Shown here one piece after another: positions 33,201-44,120 of a stretch of DNA of 64,000 bases; positions within the stretch are counted from its first letter, which is position 1; each line of letters starts with the position of its first letter. Source of the DNA: Magicicada septendecula (lineage: Eukaryota; Arthropoda; Insecta; Hemiptera; Cicadidae); NCBI GenBank assembly GCA_034769895.1, contig CM068367.1:115118573-115182572 (forward strand), in the 5' to 3' direction. Made by a program: the position numbers and the translations under genes. The notes beneath the pieces are model-generated. The model saw only the letters and a list, made by a program, of their open reading frames with translations. It searched no databases and was not told the origin of the DNA.

Positions 33201-35229
33201 TTACAAATAAAAATAGTTTTAAAATACCGACATTATGTTATGTTAGCATACGTGTTAGCACATTATGTTAGCAAATAAAGTGTATTATATTATTACTGAA
33301 TCACTATTAAAATAAAGTGAATCAAAGTTGCTTCATTTTACTTACTGACTTATTTAAATTTCTCTTTGTAAGCCAAACTGTAAGATTTAGAGAGTAGAGA
33401 TTATGTTTCACTTTCCCTTAAATCTCCCGTCCATAATCGAAATGGAGGAGAAAGATCAAACATGACGCCTACAAGACGGTTTGCTTCGCGGCTCGTACAA
33501 GAGAAGTCCATGACGGATCGCGCCTATCTCGCATGTGAATTGGCTTTCTCATAATGAATAAAATATAACCCTGTGTTTCCCTCTGCACGCGTTTGGTACA
33601 CGGTTCGTGTATGTTTCAAACATTATATAACGTGTGCCATTCAGTCAATTCAACTCCCAAACCATTACCGCTTCGATCCCCGCTTTCAAACGCTACTTCT
33701 GTCATGCTCTTAACGGTATTCGTGGAATGCTCTTAGCAAAATCCGATTATACGGCTCAACACTTTTGTACCAAAGTTTCTATGCATTACTGGGATTCCTG
33801 AAACAACATATTTACGTTGTTGCGATTCTTAAAACGACGTATTATTCCTCTTGTGTTCCCTGTATCCTTGAAAACAATGGCAGACATATCCGTTAGTGGG
33901 TTTCTTATATAACACACAAAAACACCTGGATGTTGAAACCCGGTCACGTTGAAACATGAATTTATTTTGTCCAGAGTGATATCTTTTCCCATATACCAAC
34001 AAACGATATGACTGCTATTAACTTTGATTAATAACTTGATGAGTCCGGTAATACGATAAGTCCGGTCACGTTAATAAGTATTACGATTTTAAGTTTCAAA
34101 ACCGTGCCACATAATACTTTATCATAAATCTATCAAAGCTGATTTCAGAATGCTCTTTGAACGTTACTTTCAACTAGTATCTACTCTCCACTATATTTGC
34201 AATCTTCTTCACGAGTTTCTACGTATTCTCATTTTATAAAGCTCTCTACGTACGAAACATTACATCTACCTCTTCTTCCCTTTCTTTTCTACGAAACAAC
34301 TGTTTCGTTCGTTCGTTAGACTTAACTGTTTTCTAAAATTGTTTCTTCCTTCTTGAATCTAGAGTTTTTTTATACCAACTCCAAGTTATGAGAAATCATA
34401 ATTGATTGTAGAACTAAACCTTTTTCCCATTTATTTCTGTTTTAAATAATTGGTTTCCTACTGTTCTTGAACACGTAGCTAAACAAAGACTGATTGTGTG
34501 CTTCAACCAAGAAACAAACCTTTGAAAGTTTGAATTGGAATGTAAAAATGAAAACTATAATACTTTTACTTGTCAATAATTAATACTGAATGATCCTTTT
34601 ATTCCACTTTAACAAATTACAAAAAATGATATAGTTCTGGCACGGTTATATGTGACGACAATTAATAAATAGTTAAAAGAATTTTTTGAATGTACTCTAC
34701 AAGTAAATTTCCTCAATATGAAATGTTATTTTTCTATTACTTTTTTGTTGCATACCTAATAGTAATATAAAGACGGCAATTAATTATATAATTATAAACT
34801 ATATAGCCAATCATTTATCATTTTAAATTAGTAATTTTGAATAATGCAAAGACATTTTAAAATGAGAAACAATTTAGAGTACGTCACGTAGTAAAAAAAT
34901 ATGATTTTAATTTCAATAAATGTCATATAAATATTGGAGCAGTGAAGTATTAATTTTTCAAATACAATTTATATAAAGCGGCTAAATAAATTCAACTATT
35001 TAAATTCATCAGAAGCACAAACAAAACCTATTTAAATGACAGTTTTATTTGATTAAATTTTTTATTTTGTGCTAAAACGGATATAATATTCTTTTCATTG
35101 CAGAAAAAATATTTGTATACCATTATATAAAATTTGCTACATATACTAGTACTGCTAAATAAAATAAAATCATTACACTAATTATGAAGCAGTTTATTCA
35201 AAAGTTACCATTTAACAATAAACAAAAAG
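33201..35229. other. Unassigned stretch
   Basis: About 2 kb. 33400-33700 is more GC-rich and may be an LTR or MITE relic. A 32-nt block at 33346-33377 (minus) has splice-like borders (CTCTCTAAATCTTACAG acceptor, GTAAGT donor) but contains a stop in the phase needed after the transmembrane exon. Confidence 0.35.
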
Positions 35230-35725
35230 ATGAGACTTTTACGCTGCTACGTATTCTCATGGTGTAGAATCTTGGACTTTGACTGAAGGCACAACAACAA
35301 AATTGGAAACTTTCGAAATGTGGCTTTACCGTAGAATACTGAGCATTTCATGGACAGCACATATAACTAATTTTGAAGTTCTTAGAAAGATGAGGAAAGA
35401 AAGAGAAGTTATTAACACAGTGAAGATAAGAAAGCTTCAGTATTTGGGACATCTCATGAGAAATGAACAGAGATTTAACTTAATGCAGTCCATGCGACAG
35501 GAAAAAGTACTTGGAAAGAGCGGAGCTGGGCGACCGAGAATTTCATGGCTGAGAAACGTAAGGACCTTGTTTGGCATGAATATAACTGACTTATTCCGTG
35601 CAGAAATACAGAAAGTTAAAATAGTCTGTATGATATTCCAACATCCGAAACGGATAGGAACTATCAGAAGACGAATTTTGATGCAAGCTTGTATTCAAAT
35701 AAAAATTTTAATATTTTAAAAAATA
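35230..35725 (+). pseudogene. Non-LTR retrotransposon RT C-terminal remnant (family B)
   Basis: The plus strand reads SHGVESWTLTEGTTTKLETF, EMWLYRRILSISWTAHITN, VLRKMRKEREVINTVKIRKL and QYLGHLMRNEQRFNLMQ, then GAGRPRISWLRNVRTLFGMN. Motif order ExWTL, EMWxYRRxLxISW, YLGHxxRN and GRPRxSW is typical of this large insect family. The frame is open for 146 codons but truncated at its start. A close copy lies at 52150-52560. Confidence 0.88.
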
Positions 35726-35825
35726 AAGTAAATTTCATTAAATAATAAAAGTTAAATATAATTAATTTTCTGTTAACATATTATCAGAATTATAGTAAAT
35801 ATATAAATGCAGATCTGATAATAGA

Positions 35826-35935
35826 TATTTCCGATCTGATGATGAGCTGTGAAGGTTGAAAATGCTAATCGCAAATTTTATCTCTAGTGGTGTGGAACAA
35901 TGATTATAACCACTAAGTTAACACAACATTATTAA
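35826..35935 (+). mobile_element. Penelope-type LTR-like piece, diverged copy of the 50-kb palindrome arm
   Basis: Aligns with 50089-50200: shared CGATCTGA-GATGAGCTGTGAAG, GCTAATCG, TAGTGGTGTG-AACA-TGAT and AACCACTAA...ACACAAC. It carries a hammerhead-like motif at 35831-35872. Confidence 0.7.
35831..35872 (+). ncRNA. Hammerhead-ribozyme-like motif, degenerate
   Basis: Stem I CGAU/AUCG, CUGAUGA (35836-35842), extra U, stem II GAGCU-GUGA-AGGUU with one mismatch, GAAA (35858-35861), AUGCUA, then stem I closure. Stem III no longer pairs. Core boxes are intact, but activity is unlikely. Confidence 0.5.
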
Positions 35936-36159
35936 TTAAAATAATTTTCTGTAGTAACGTTTATTTTATTGTTCTAATTAAAAATACCGATCAGTTATAT
36001 TTAACGATAAGCAAATTTATAAATATTAATAAAGAACTTTTATTGAATTTTTAGTTTGGTATTTTCTATTATGACAGTGTCAGGTTTATAACTTTAGTGC
36101 GCCCAAAAGAAAAAAGTCGGCGGGGGCTGTGTCGGACCCACGGCCGCAAATCTTGAGAG

Positions 36160-37146
36160 CGTAGAATACGTCTGTGTGCTTTAGGGTTGCTAATGTGTTA
36201 TGAATAAAATATAAAGACGTATCTGTATAAAAAATTACAAAATATATCAATACAATCGCATAGTAAAAACATTAAAAACTGCAGGAACGGATAAAAGTAT
36301 AGTTCCGATGCTGCTAAATACCATTTGTTTATTTACTTGTTACTATGGTAATTAATTCTGGTCTCCACAGTGTTGCAACGGCGTCACTTTAACAGCCACT
36401 ATCTTTACGTCCATCTGGAACCACAGTCTGTCATAAACGTCACACGCGTGTCCAAATTCATTATTAAAGAATGTTTTGTGGATGTGCTTTGCAGCTAACT
36501 GCCACGTTTTGCTGAATTCGATCGGCTGATACACTTTTGAAGTCGGGCGCTCTTCCTCATCCAACTCGACTTCAGAATTTATTTCCTTGTCTTTTAAGCG
36601 TTGTCGGTAAATCCTCTGACGTTCGGCATTGGTCATTTTGGGTTTTTTGAATTCCACATGATTTTTTCTACTCTCCTGTATGCGTTTACGATACTTTTGA
36701 GCACGTTTAGCATCCATATACCGCGACATTTTGCCCGAACACACGATTTTTACAACTTGAATTACGATTATTCAAACCTCTTAATAACATCACCGATATT
36801 ACGGTACACTATGTAGATAGTACTCGATGAGACAATTTTAACGACACCTCACTCAACGTTCTATCGCATCGGAAACCGGAGAAATACTAATTTTAGTGCG
36901 CGCCGAGCGGCGCAAAACATTTCTATTACTCCCCTCGCTCACCCCACGCTGGATGATGCAATAGCCCGCTTATATTGTGCTATTTATTATCTTTGTTCCT
37001 TTATCTGTCGAATGGTATCTCATATAAGCGTGAATCTTTTGTCGTTTAGATAATATTTCAATTTTAAACGTGACGTGAAAACGTAACACTCGATTTTCTG
37101 GTTGGGGGTGCCTCTTGCTGGCCTGAAAGGTAAGACGTATTCTACG
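36160..37146 (-). mobile_element. Possible second Helitron-like element bounded by 14-bp inverted repeats
   Basis: CGTAGAATACGTCT (36160-36173) and its exact reverse complement (37133-37146) flank the reading frame at 36352-36744. GCGCACTAAA also occurs on the minus strand near both ends (about 36092 and 36890). The enclosed frame resembles N-terminal parts of Helitron-associated proteins. This may be an internally deleted element; boundaries are uncertain. Confidence 0.4.
36352..36744 (-). CDS. ORF resembling Helitron-associated N-terminal (DUF6570-like) region, 130 aa
   Basis: The start is rich in basic residues and a repeated motif: KYRKRIQESRKNH then KMTNAERQRIYRQRLKD, a pattern common at the N-terminus of Helitron and related transposon proteins. 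The C-terminal half has NNEFGHACDVYDRLWFQMD, close to the HxCxVCDRLWF block found upstream of Helitron_like_N in many insects; the second cysteine is replaced by Y. It is short compared with a whole protein, so probably a fragment. No Rep follows on this strand nearby. Identification is by motif memory only. Confidence 0.45.
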   Translation of the reverse strand: MCSGKMSRYMDAKRAQKYRKRIQESRKNHVEFKKPKMTNAERQRIYRQRLKDKEINSEVELDEEERPTSKVYQPIEFSKTWQLAAKHIHKTFFNNEFGHACDVYDRLWFQMDVKIVAVKVTPLQHCGDQN

Positions 37147-37350
37147 TCAAAATTGTTCTTGCTTCAAATAAATATACGTTACACTTATTAAAGTAAGAAG
37201 CTTTTTCATTGCAGAGAAAATTAGCATAAAGTTACATATAAAACACACATAGACACTCAGGCAAAGTTATAAAAATCTGGCAGTTCAAATTCTATTGCAC
37301 GGAAGCGGGACGTGGATACCGACAGAAAAAGGAGATTCAATATGTAATGC

Positions 37351-37588
37351 AGAAGAAGAAGAAGAAGAAGAAGAAGAAGAAGAAGAAGAAGAAGAAGAAG
37401 AAGAAGAAGAAGAGGAAGAGGAAGAGGAAGAGGAAGAGGAAGAGGAAGAGGAAGAGGAAGAGGAAGAGGAAGAGGAAGAAGAAGAAGAAGAAGAAGAAGA
37501 AGAAGAAGAAGAAGAAGAAGAAGAAGAAGAAGAAGAAGAAGAAGAAGAAGAAGAAGAAGAAGAAGAAGAAGAAGAAGAAGAAGAAGAA
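37351..37588. repeat. (GAA)n-(GAGGAA)n-(GAA)n compound repeat, 238 bp
   Basis: Pure GAA at each end (37351-37411 and 37479-37588), with a GAGGAA hexanucleotide core between. Polyglutamate and polylysine frames across it are artefacts. All-purine tracts of this length can form triplex DNA. Confidence 0.98.
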
Positions 37589-38091
37589 CAGCCCGTATGA
37601 AAGAAAAGTGATTACATTAATTAGCTTACTATTTACATTAAAAGTTTGGAATTTACGTTTTACATTTTCACATTAAACCCACTTGAATTTATATTTCATT
37701 CTATTTTAATTAAAGAGAAGCTAAAACCCAAATGAAGTTCAACATTATAGAGAGATTTATGATTACAACAAAATTGTAAAAGTATTCATAACGTGTTCAT
37801 GCATGCTTTATCAAGAAGAAAAATTATATGAAAACTGAAATGTTTAAAACGAATAATTACGATCCTGTGGAATTACATTTCCGGAATGTGCAGATTACAA
37901 GTTATTTTATGATTCGAAGTAAGATGTGCATTGTAATTTCGTGCGCTTGCTTGAGGAAAACGAATGTATAAAATGTAATAAACAAGAAACATAAATTGTG
38001 TCGCACTAACACTATTCCCTAAAGAGTGTAAATGTGTATGCACCATTTGTTTTTATTAACGTTATATTGCATCCTAAGCAAAAACATAGAA

Positions 38092-38092
<1 letters not shown>
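37589..38092. other. Unassigned AT-rich DNA
   Basis: No supported feature. Confidence 0.4.

Positions 38093-38122
<30 letters not shown>
38093..38122. repeat. (TG)n microsatellite
   Basis: Thirty bases of TG. Confidence 0.96.
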
Positions 38123-38124
<2 letters not shown>

Positions 38125-39560
38125 TGTGTATTCTTATTAGCGTAATGTGGATAGTGATCTTAGAGCGGTGGAATTTGATTAAACACCAGAGAAACACACA
38201 TAATTTTCACTTCTATAAAACTATAGAAGCCCTAATATAACGATTTTGCAACTTCATATTTATCCAAGAAAGCACGATAAGTTTACAAATCATAGTTACA
38301 AATTACAAACGGTTTCATAACACTAGCTCAATTCTATGCGCACTACTCGCTATAAAACTATTAGCTTATGCATGTCTCTATGCCTCCTTTTTTATAGACG
38401 AGAAGCTGACGTCATCTGTGGTAAAGATAGACTAAAATACTTAAAAAAAAAAGGTTTATTTAAACATGTGACCTTATACTACTGTAGTTGTCACCAGAAA
38501 GGACACGATTTACTGTCTAGTTGCTTTTGTACATAGTAGTCACTCTCTGAGTCATGACACCGGGCTGGAGCTTTGCACGTTAGTAAGTTCTGCAAGTATT
38601 AATTACGGCTGTACAAATTATGTAATTCTTACTTTAATAGCACCCTAATTTTTTTTAATTCTGCAGTATATATTTTAATTATGTAAATACTGACAGCCGT
38701 ATGTTTTGTTGTAGTTCTTTTTCTTCTTCTTCATCTTTTTCTCCTGATTATTCTTATTCTTTCTCCAACACTATAACACTGATAACCTGAAAACACTAAT
38801 CCATTATTGTCACACGAGGCGTTAGATATTGCCGATATCTTACGTTTCCCATGTTTTAACGTCTTTCAGAATAGAACCTTTGAAACCATCTGATTTAAAA
38901 CATCTTTCAAAACATCTCCCACATTCTAACGTCATAAAAACATGATTCCTTGTTTTACAATTGCCGTTTTGTTGCACAACTATTTTTACACATGTTTTTT
39001 CTCTTTTATTTTTCTGGATGACCAATTCACGCTATTCTTTATACTTGATAAGCATCTCTACGTTTATAGCAATATAGATGTACGAGGAATACGTTTGTAG
39101 TCTTGCACGGATCCCGTATACATATCACAAAATATTTTTATTTCGAAGACTGTCAAGTTTACTTGGAACAGACGATGAAAGAATTTGTCAGATGCTGATG
39201 AATTAATGAACAGGTATATTGAGATTCATGAGTTTCATGTGAGTTTTAGACATGATACTCCAAGTGTTCATCATACTGTTTATTCGGCAATGTAACAGTG
39301 TGCAGCATTGTAGTCGGTTTTGTGGTTACCGCCCATTACAGCCATCTAGTGTCGTTAATATTTCATTACGGAAACAAGCATTAGTTGTTACTTTCTTATT
39401 ATTTTCATTAGTCGGTTGGTCTCAGTGTGCACGTTCTATGGCACAGAAATAGCTTTTTAATGAATGCTATTTGTACTTAGATCTAGTACGGAGTCAACAG
39501 ATTTAGACAGAACTGAAGGATATTACCTCTATTATACAGGTATATTCAACTCTAATATAG
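38123..39560. other. Unassigned AT-rich DNA
   Basis: Short frames at 38336-38536 and 39252-39452 lack domains; nothing supported. Confidence 0.45.
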
Positions 39561-39835
39561 TGTTACGACGGTCTGACAGATAATCGTTTGGTACAGTGGA
39601 AACAGACTAACTGACACCAATGAAGTTGCTAATTACAAACTTCAATTACGTACAAACACCAGTTAGAAATCAACAAACGCACTATTATGGAACAATTCAA
39701 TTGAAACGTATCCAACACGCAACAATAATTGTCACCTTGTTACAGTTTTTCACTAATTATCACAATAATCACTTTCCGCAACAATAACTTTAAACCGGAC
39801 TGTAATACCGCCAGGTCAAAACTGAACTGGGCCGT
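39561..39835 (-). repeat. Partial LTR, family A, minus orientation
   Basis: Starts TGTTACGACGGTCTGACAGA on the plus strand (the LTR end in minus sense: GACCGTCGTAACA). It shares GTACAGTGGAAACA, GACACCAATGAAGT and the GTTATTGTTGCGG region with copies at 8.8 and 24 kb. The upstream half with the TATA box is lost or unrecognisable beyond about 39835. Confidence 0.68.
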
Positions 39836-41140
39836 TTCGAAATCCAGTACTTATTCCTCGCCGCTTTGCATTGTAGTGAGATAGCGGGCTTGGATGCCGG
39901 TAGGGTAATGGAACAAACGTCTGGAAGGGGCATCTTGAAAAATCCAGAGTGTTCAGTAATTCTGCCACGCAAATATACATGCACAGTGTTACGTACTCAC
40001 TCACCGATACGGTACTTATTTTTTCCCTTAGCATAGCAATAGACAGTTCATCCGTTCTTCATCCAGACGTTCTGTTTCGTGTAGATACTAGTATTTCTTG
40101 CAGAACCAGTTTTTCACATTAATGAGGATAGACAGTGTGTGCACCTCCTTTCCAGAGCTAACGTTCAAAAATATTTATAAGACTTAAATTACTTATAATC
40201 ATAATACGTTTAACGTTTAATAATAATATTATTAAATATTCAATATAAATATAATATAATATTTTAATTACGAAAAACACGAAAGAATTTTATTGTATGC
40301 CTTTTACTTTGCAGTTAGTCAAAAAGTAATATTAACATATATCTTTTACACGTATCTAGTCGTCGAACGGAGAGGACATATACAATTAAATCAATACAAT
40401 GAATGAAAAGAAATTACAAGACGAAAGAAATCAAAAGAAAAACTTGTAAAATATCATATAGGTGATGACTGTGTGGTATTCATTTTGTATGATACATTTA
40501 ACAGTTTGACGTTAAATTTAACAGTTTGTGTTTTTTAGGCAAATTTTTAATTCGAAACTTATTTTATCCATCAACTTGGGTCTCGTTTATTCAGCACGCA
40601 ACATTTATTATGCGTGATTGTCGTAGAGCAATAAATACGCTTTAAACTTTTAGAGTATAAACACGCCTGGTTTTTTGATAAATATTTATATAAACATTTA
40701 ATCAGAAACGAAAACGATAATAATATAAAATACATAATAAAAATGATACTTTAAAAAACATACGTTGTAATCATATATAAAACGACCCGTATATTAAAGC
40801 CCGATTAACTGTATCAACGTTCGGGAGCAATTTTAATGAGAACCATTGGCGACGTAATTCCTAAATGTAATAGAGAGAGAGAGAACGTTAGTTATCCAGT
40901 CCATTGTAAACAATCACTTCATAGTGGTCGAGTGTGTTATGAGTGCAATGTTACATCGCACACAATACACAATTCATTCACTTCACCCTGTCAGTTGATG
41001 TGTTCACGGTCGCACCAGGCGTGGATGGATGAGAAGGCAAAAACATCCCATACTAAAGAAAATCAATCCTATTCCTGAATCTAACAGACTTTTGTATGTG
41101 AGTATAAAAATTAAATAGTGTTTTAATGAAAATAACTTAC
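39836..41140. other. Unassigned; possible intron
   Basis: No supported feature. 40836-41078 has an 80-residue plus-strand frame with no domain, antisense to the proposed host gene. Confidence 0.35.
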
Positions 41141-41222
41141 CGGTAGATGAAAACAGATGCTACAGCCAGAACGACCACCACAGAACTGAGTATAATGCTG
41201 AGAATCGCGTATCCAGGCATTG
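41141..41222 (-). CDS. Candidate exon encoding a single transmembrane helix, host gene
   Basis: Minus strand: acceptor TTTACTCTTCTGTTTCAG, 82 coding bases, donor CG|GTAAGTTATT. The exon encodes MPGYAILSIILSSVVVVLAV then ASVFIYR: about 23 uncharged residues closed by arginine, a classic membrane-spanning segment with cytoplasmic positive stop. The first two bases complete a codon and the last two start one, so it is an internal exon. Both splice sites are near consensus. It lies in no recognisable transposon. I do not recognise the protein; a single-pass receptor or adhesion molecule is a reasonable guess. If real, the gene runs right to left across the window. Confidence 0.58.
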
Positions 41223-43739
41223 CTGAAACAGAAGAGTAAATAATTAGGCACTATTCTTACTTTCTAAACAATCTAATTGCGTTCATGTATTGATATTTCG
41301 TTTCTATCGCTATACGTTCGTATTACAACAAACTACAAGGGATTGTAGACAAGGATTTTTTTTTTAAATTACAAGTTATTTGATAGACAAAGAGATTTCT
41401 GTGGGGACCAAGCTTCGTTGTATTTAGACGTCGTAGTAATCGAGTTGGAATAATAATACAAAATAATGACATAAATGATCGTAATTATTGTATGGAAGTA
41501 GAATGTTCATTCTTGTTGAAAATCACCAGACCTTTAAATACGAGTTTTTGTAGCTACTAGACACGACACCCCCTTTCTCTGCCTTCTCTCACCTCTCTTC
41601 CTCTTAAAACTACTATAGTCGTATAGAATTTATGATTCGATTGTTAGAGCCTTGATCTACGCCCTTATTGTCCAGTGTTCGAAACACAAATGGCCCAATT
41701 AAATTTTGTTTTCATAAACATACATATGTTTAAAATTATTTCGTTTGATCATATTTCGTAGCGTGTATCTAAAATACTTCAACATTCCTAATGTTTTCCC
41801 ACTATCAAACCCTCCGCACACCAATCATCAAGCACTTAATATCAAAACCCTCTAATTTCTAATTAGTTTATTACCTGTTCTGTTATCAATACATGATTCA
41901 TAGCCATAAACATCACGCTTTAAATAAAAGCTATATTATCTGTCCCCATGATCGACACATAATAATGTTCAACTGACTCTGAGCGCTCGATCCAAAAGGA
42001 AACAAGTTGTAAAATCAAGAAGAAAATAGACTTAGTATTTAACAGAAACAAAAGTCACTGTAGTATTCAAGTAATTCAAACTAGTACACGATTGTGCAAA
42101 ACATGAATACGGTTACGTTCAATGTATATGATTACAAAAACACTGTTAACAACAGAAGAAAGAAACAAATTCGTTCTTTCTAATCAACTTCTGAATAATG
42201 CTTAGCGGGCAAATCTTAAAGTGAAAGCTATCTTGCGAGCACATTCCCGTAAATATAATCCCTTTCACTAATGTTCTTAAAAATAATGTAATAATTCACA
42301 CGGCAAAAAAGCTTTTTTCTTGCAAAATAAGCAAGAACAAGCATGCAGTTTTTAAACGAAATAGGGTGGTATTGTTTATGATAAATGGAAGGAAAGGTCC
42401 GACAATGTCATCTCCGTTCGCATTGGAAAAGCTGCTATTGTGTTCGCCACTGAACCCCTCCCTCACTCTAACACCTCACGTATAATTACCACTGAAATAT
42501 CTTCTTCTTTTTTTTTGTTAACCTAGATGCGATAAAAGAAAAATCGTCTTAAATCAACTACAGGGAAAATACTGCTTCTGAGAATTTTTCGGCTTATAGT
42601 TGAAAAGTAACATTTTTCCTTCTTTTAATTAGGCTGTGGCTCTTATTACTAAAACCAACAATTTTTATTGAAGATTATTTTAAGCATTTTCCTCTTGATC
42701 TCTTGATCTATATTCAGAATCAAAATTTGTCTACCATTTAAAGTAATGGGAATCGATGGAGTTTATCGCTAGACGTGAAGAAGGGAGACGGTCATTTTAT
42801 TTTGTGGATTGAAAGACTAGAGGAGAAGACACAATAACAACAGCGCTTTGTAAGATTTAAATTCGGTCTGTTTCATATATTACACTTAGCTATGTATATG
42901 AATTGGCTAGTGAAAATATTACTGGAGAATGATTCTCCCTTAGTAAGCAGATTAGTGCTGATAATACTGATGATTATAGTGATGACGGGATTATGTTAGT
43001 GATAAAGAGTATATGATTAATATTGAGCGACTAATACGTTTTAATGTTTCTTTTATTTGTAGCGTTGTATAGGCGAAAATTAACTTTCTAGACGCCGTCA
43101 GTAACTCCTCAGAAATTTATCATTTTATCACTTGCTCTTTTGCACATATGTAACACACATGTAATATACAATCACGCGGAACACACCATGTATCTGTTGT
43201 TCCACAACATATAGGCTACATAACATAACTTCAATGTCAATGTATATAAGTCACAATAAACTATTGTCGTTATAAGAAATTAGGACCATCTAACACCATT
43301 AGAAATATCGTGTTGTCCTTTTAAATAACATTCTCAACGGTGGTCACAGCACCACTTGGAATAATATGAATTTTACGATCCAATTTGACCCACTTCGCTG
43401 CGGTGTATGAATGTTCACCGCGTGTGTTTCGTTTAAGTTTCCATTACCAATATTAATACTGTCGGCAAGAAACGGACTGTCACAGACTCAGAAAAATTAA
43501 TGAAATACACACCGAGTCTCAATGAAAAATACAATTGAGATCCGTGTTACGGCGACATTGCAGAGAGAGGTCAAGGGACATTGCAAGCGATGGGAGAAGC
43601 CCATTCCCGCTTTGACTCCGGGTCCCGAACTTAGTGTAGACCTCCCGCCGCGTGGACCAGGATATGTGGGGTGTCTAGATGCGGCCTACGACCGTGTGGT
43701 TTCAATTACACGTGGCATAATTTAAGAGGTCAGTGTTCG
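41223..43739. other. Unassigned; possible intron
   Basis: About 2.5 kb without a supported feature. 41640-41690 has a weak B-box-like GTGTTCGAAAC. Confidence 0.4.
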
Positions 43740-44120
43740 CCGAGGCCGAGTCTAAGATATACCTAGACTCGATAGATGGATAAAATAGATGGATGTCGAA
43801 CTACAGGGCTGATAACTGGATTGCCCTGGAAGCGGGCACAGCGGCGGTAGAACTTGCGGGAAAGTGTTCGTATAGTGGTGTTCAGGAAACGGTTACCCAA
43901 GAAGTTTCGATGCTGAGTTTCGAAGTCAGGTAATGGACTTTGCAAACTCAGCGGAAACCTTGGTCCAGGAGAGATTGTAGCTTCTCCTTATGGGTACACA
44001 ATCCACAATAGCATAAGTAACCATCGACGCCACATATGTAATAACGATGAGTTCCAGGTCATTGATTATCTGCAGAGCGAAGGTAGGAGTCAATAAAAAC
44101 GTGGGCAGTTTTGCAGGCTG
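43740..44120 (-). pseudogene. Possible R1/jockey-type non-LTR C-terminal scrap
   Basis: The minus strand frame 43945-43763 reads TIRTLSRKFYRRCARFQGNP followed by VISPV, resembling the L-S-x-K-FY-x-x-C/V-x-x-x-x-N-P-L/V segment near the end of some jockey- and R1-type ORFs. Upstream text is eroded. Weak, motif-memory based. Confidence 0.25.

Noticed and set aside
33346..33377. 32-nt block with a good acceptor and GTAAGT donor
   Set aside because: Contains a stop in the phase required after the transmembrane exon and lies in AT-rich sequence where such pairs occur by chance.
34985..35025. CUGAUGA with nearby GAAU on the minus strand as another hammerhead
   Set aside because: GAAA is absent and stem II would be a loop-free AT palindrome.
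37295..37676. Polyglutamate and polylysine open frames of about 100 residues
   Set aside because: They are translations of the GAA/GAGGAA repeat in two frames; no coding sequence flanks them.
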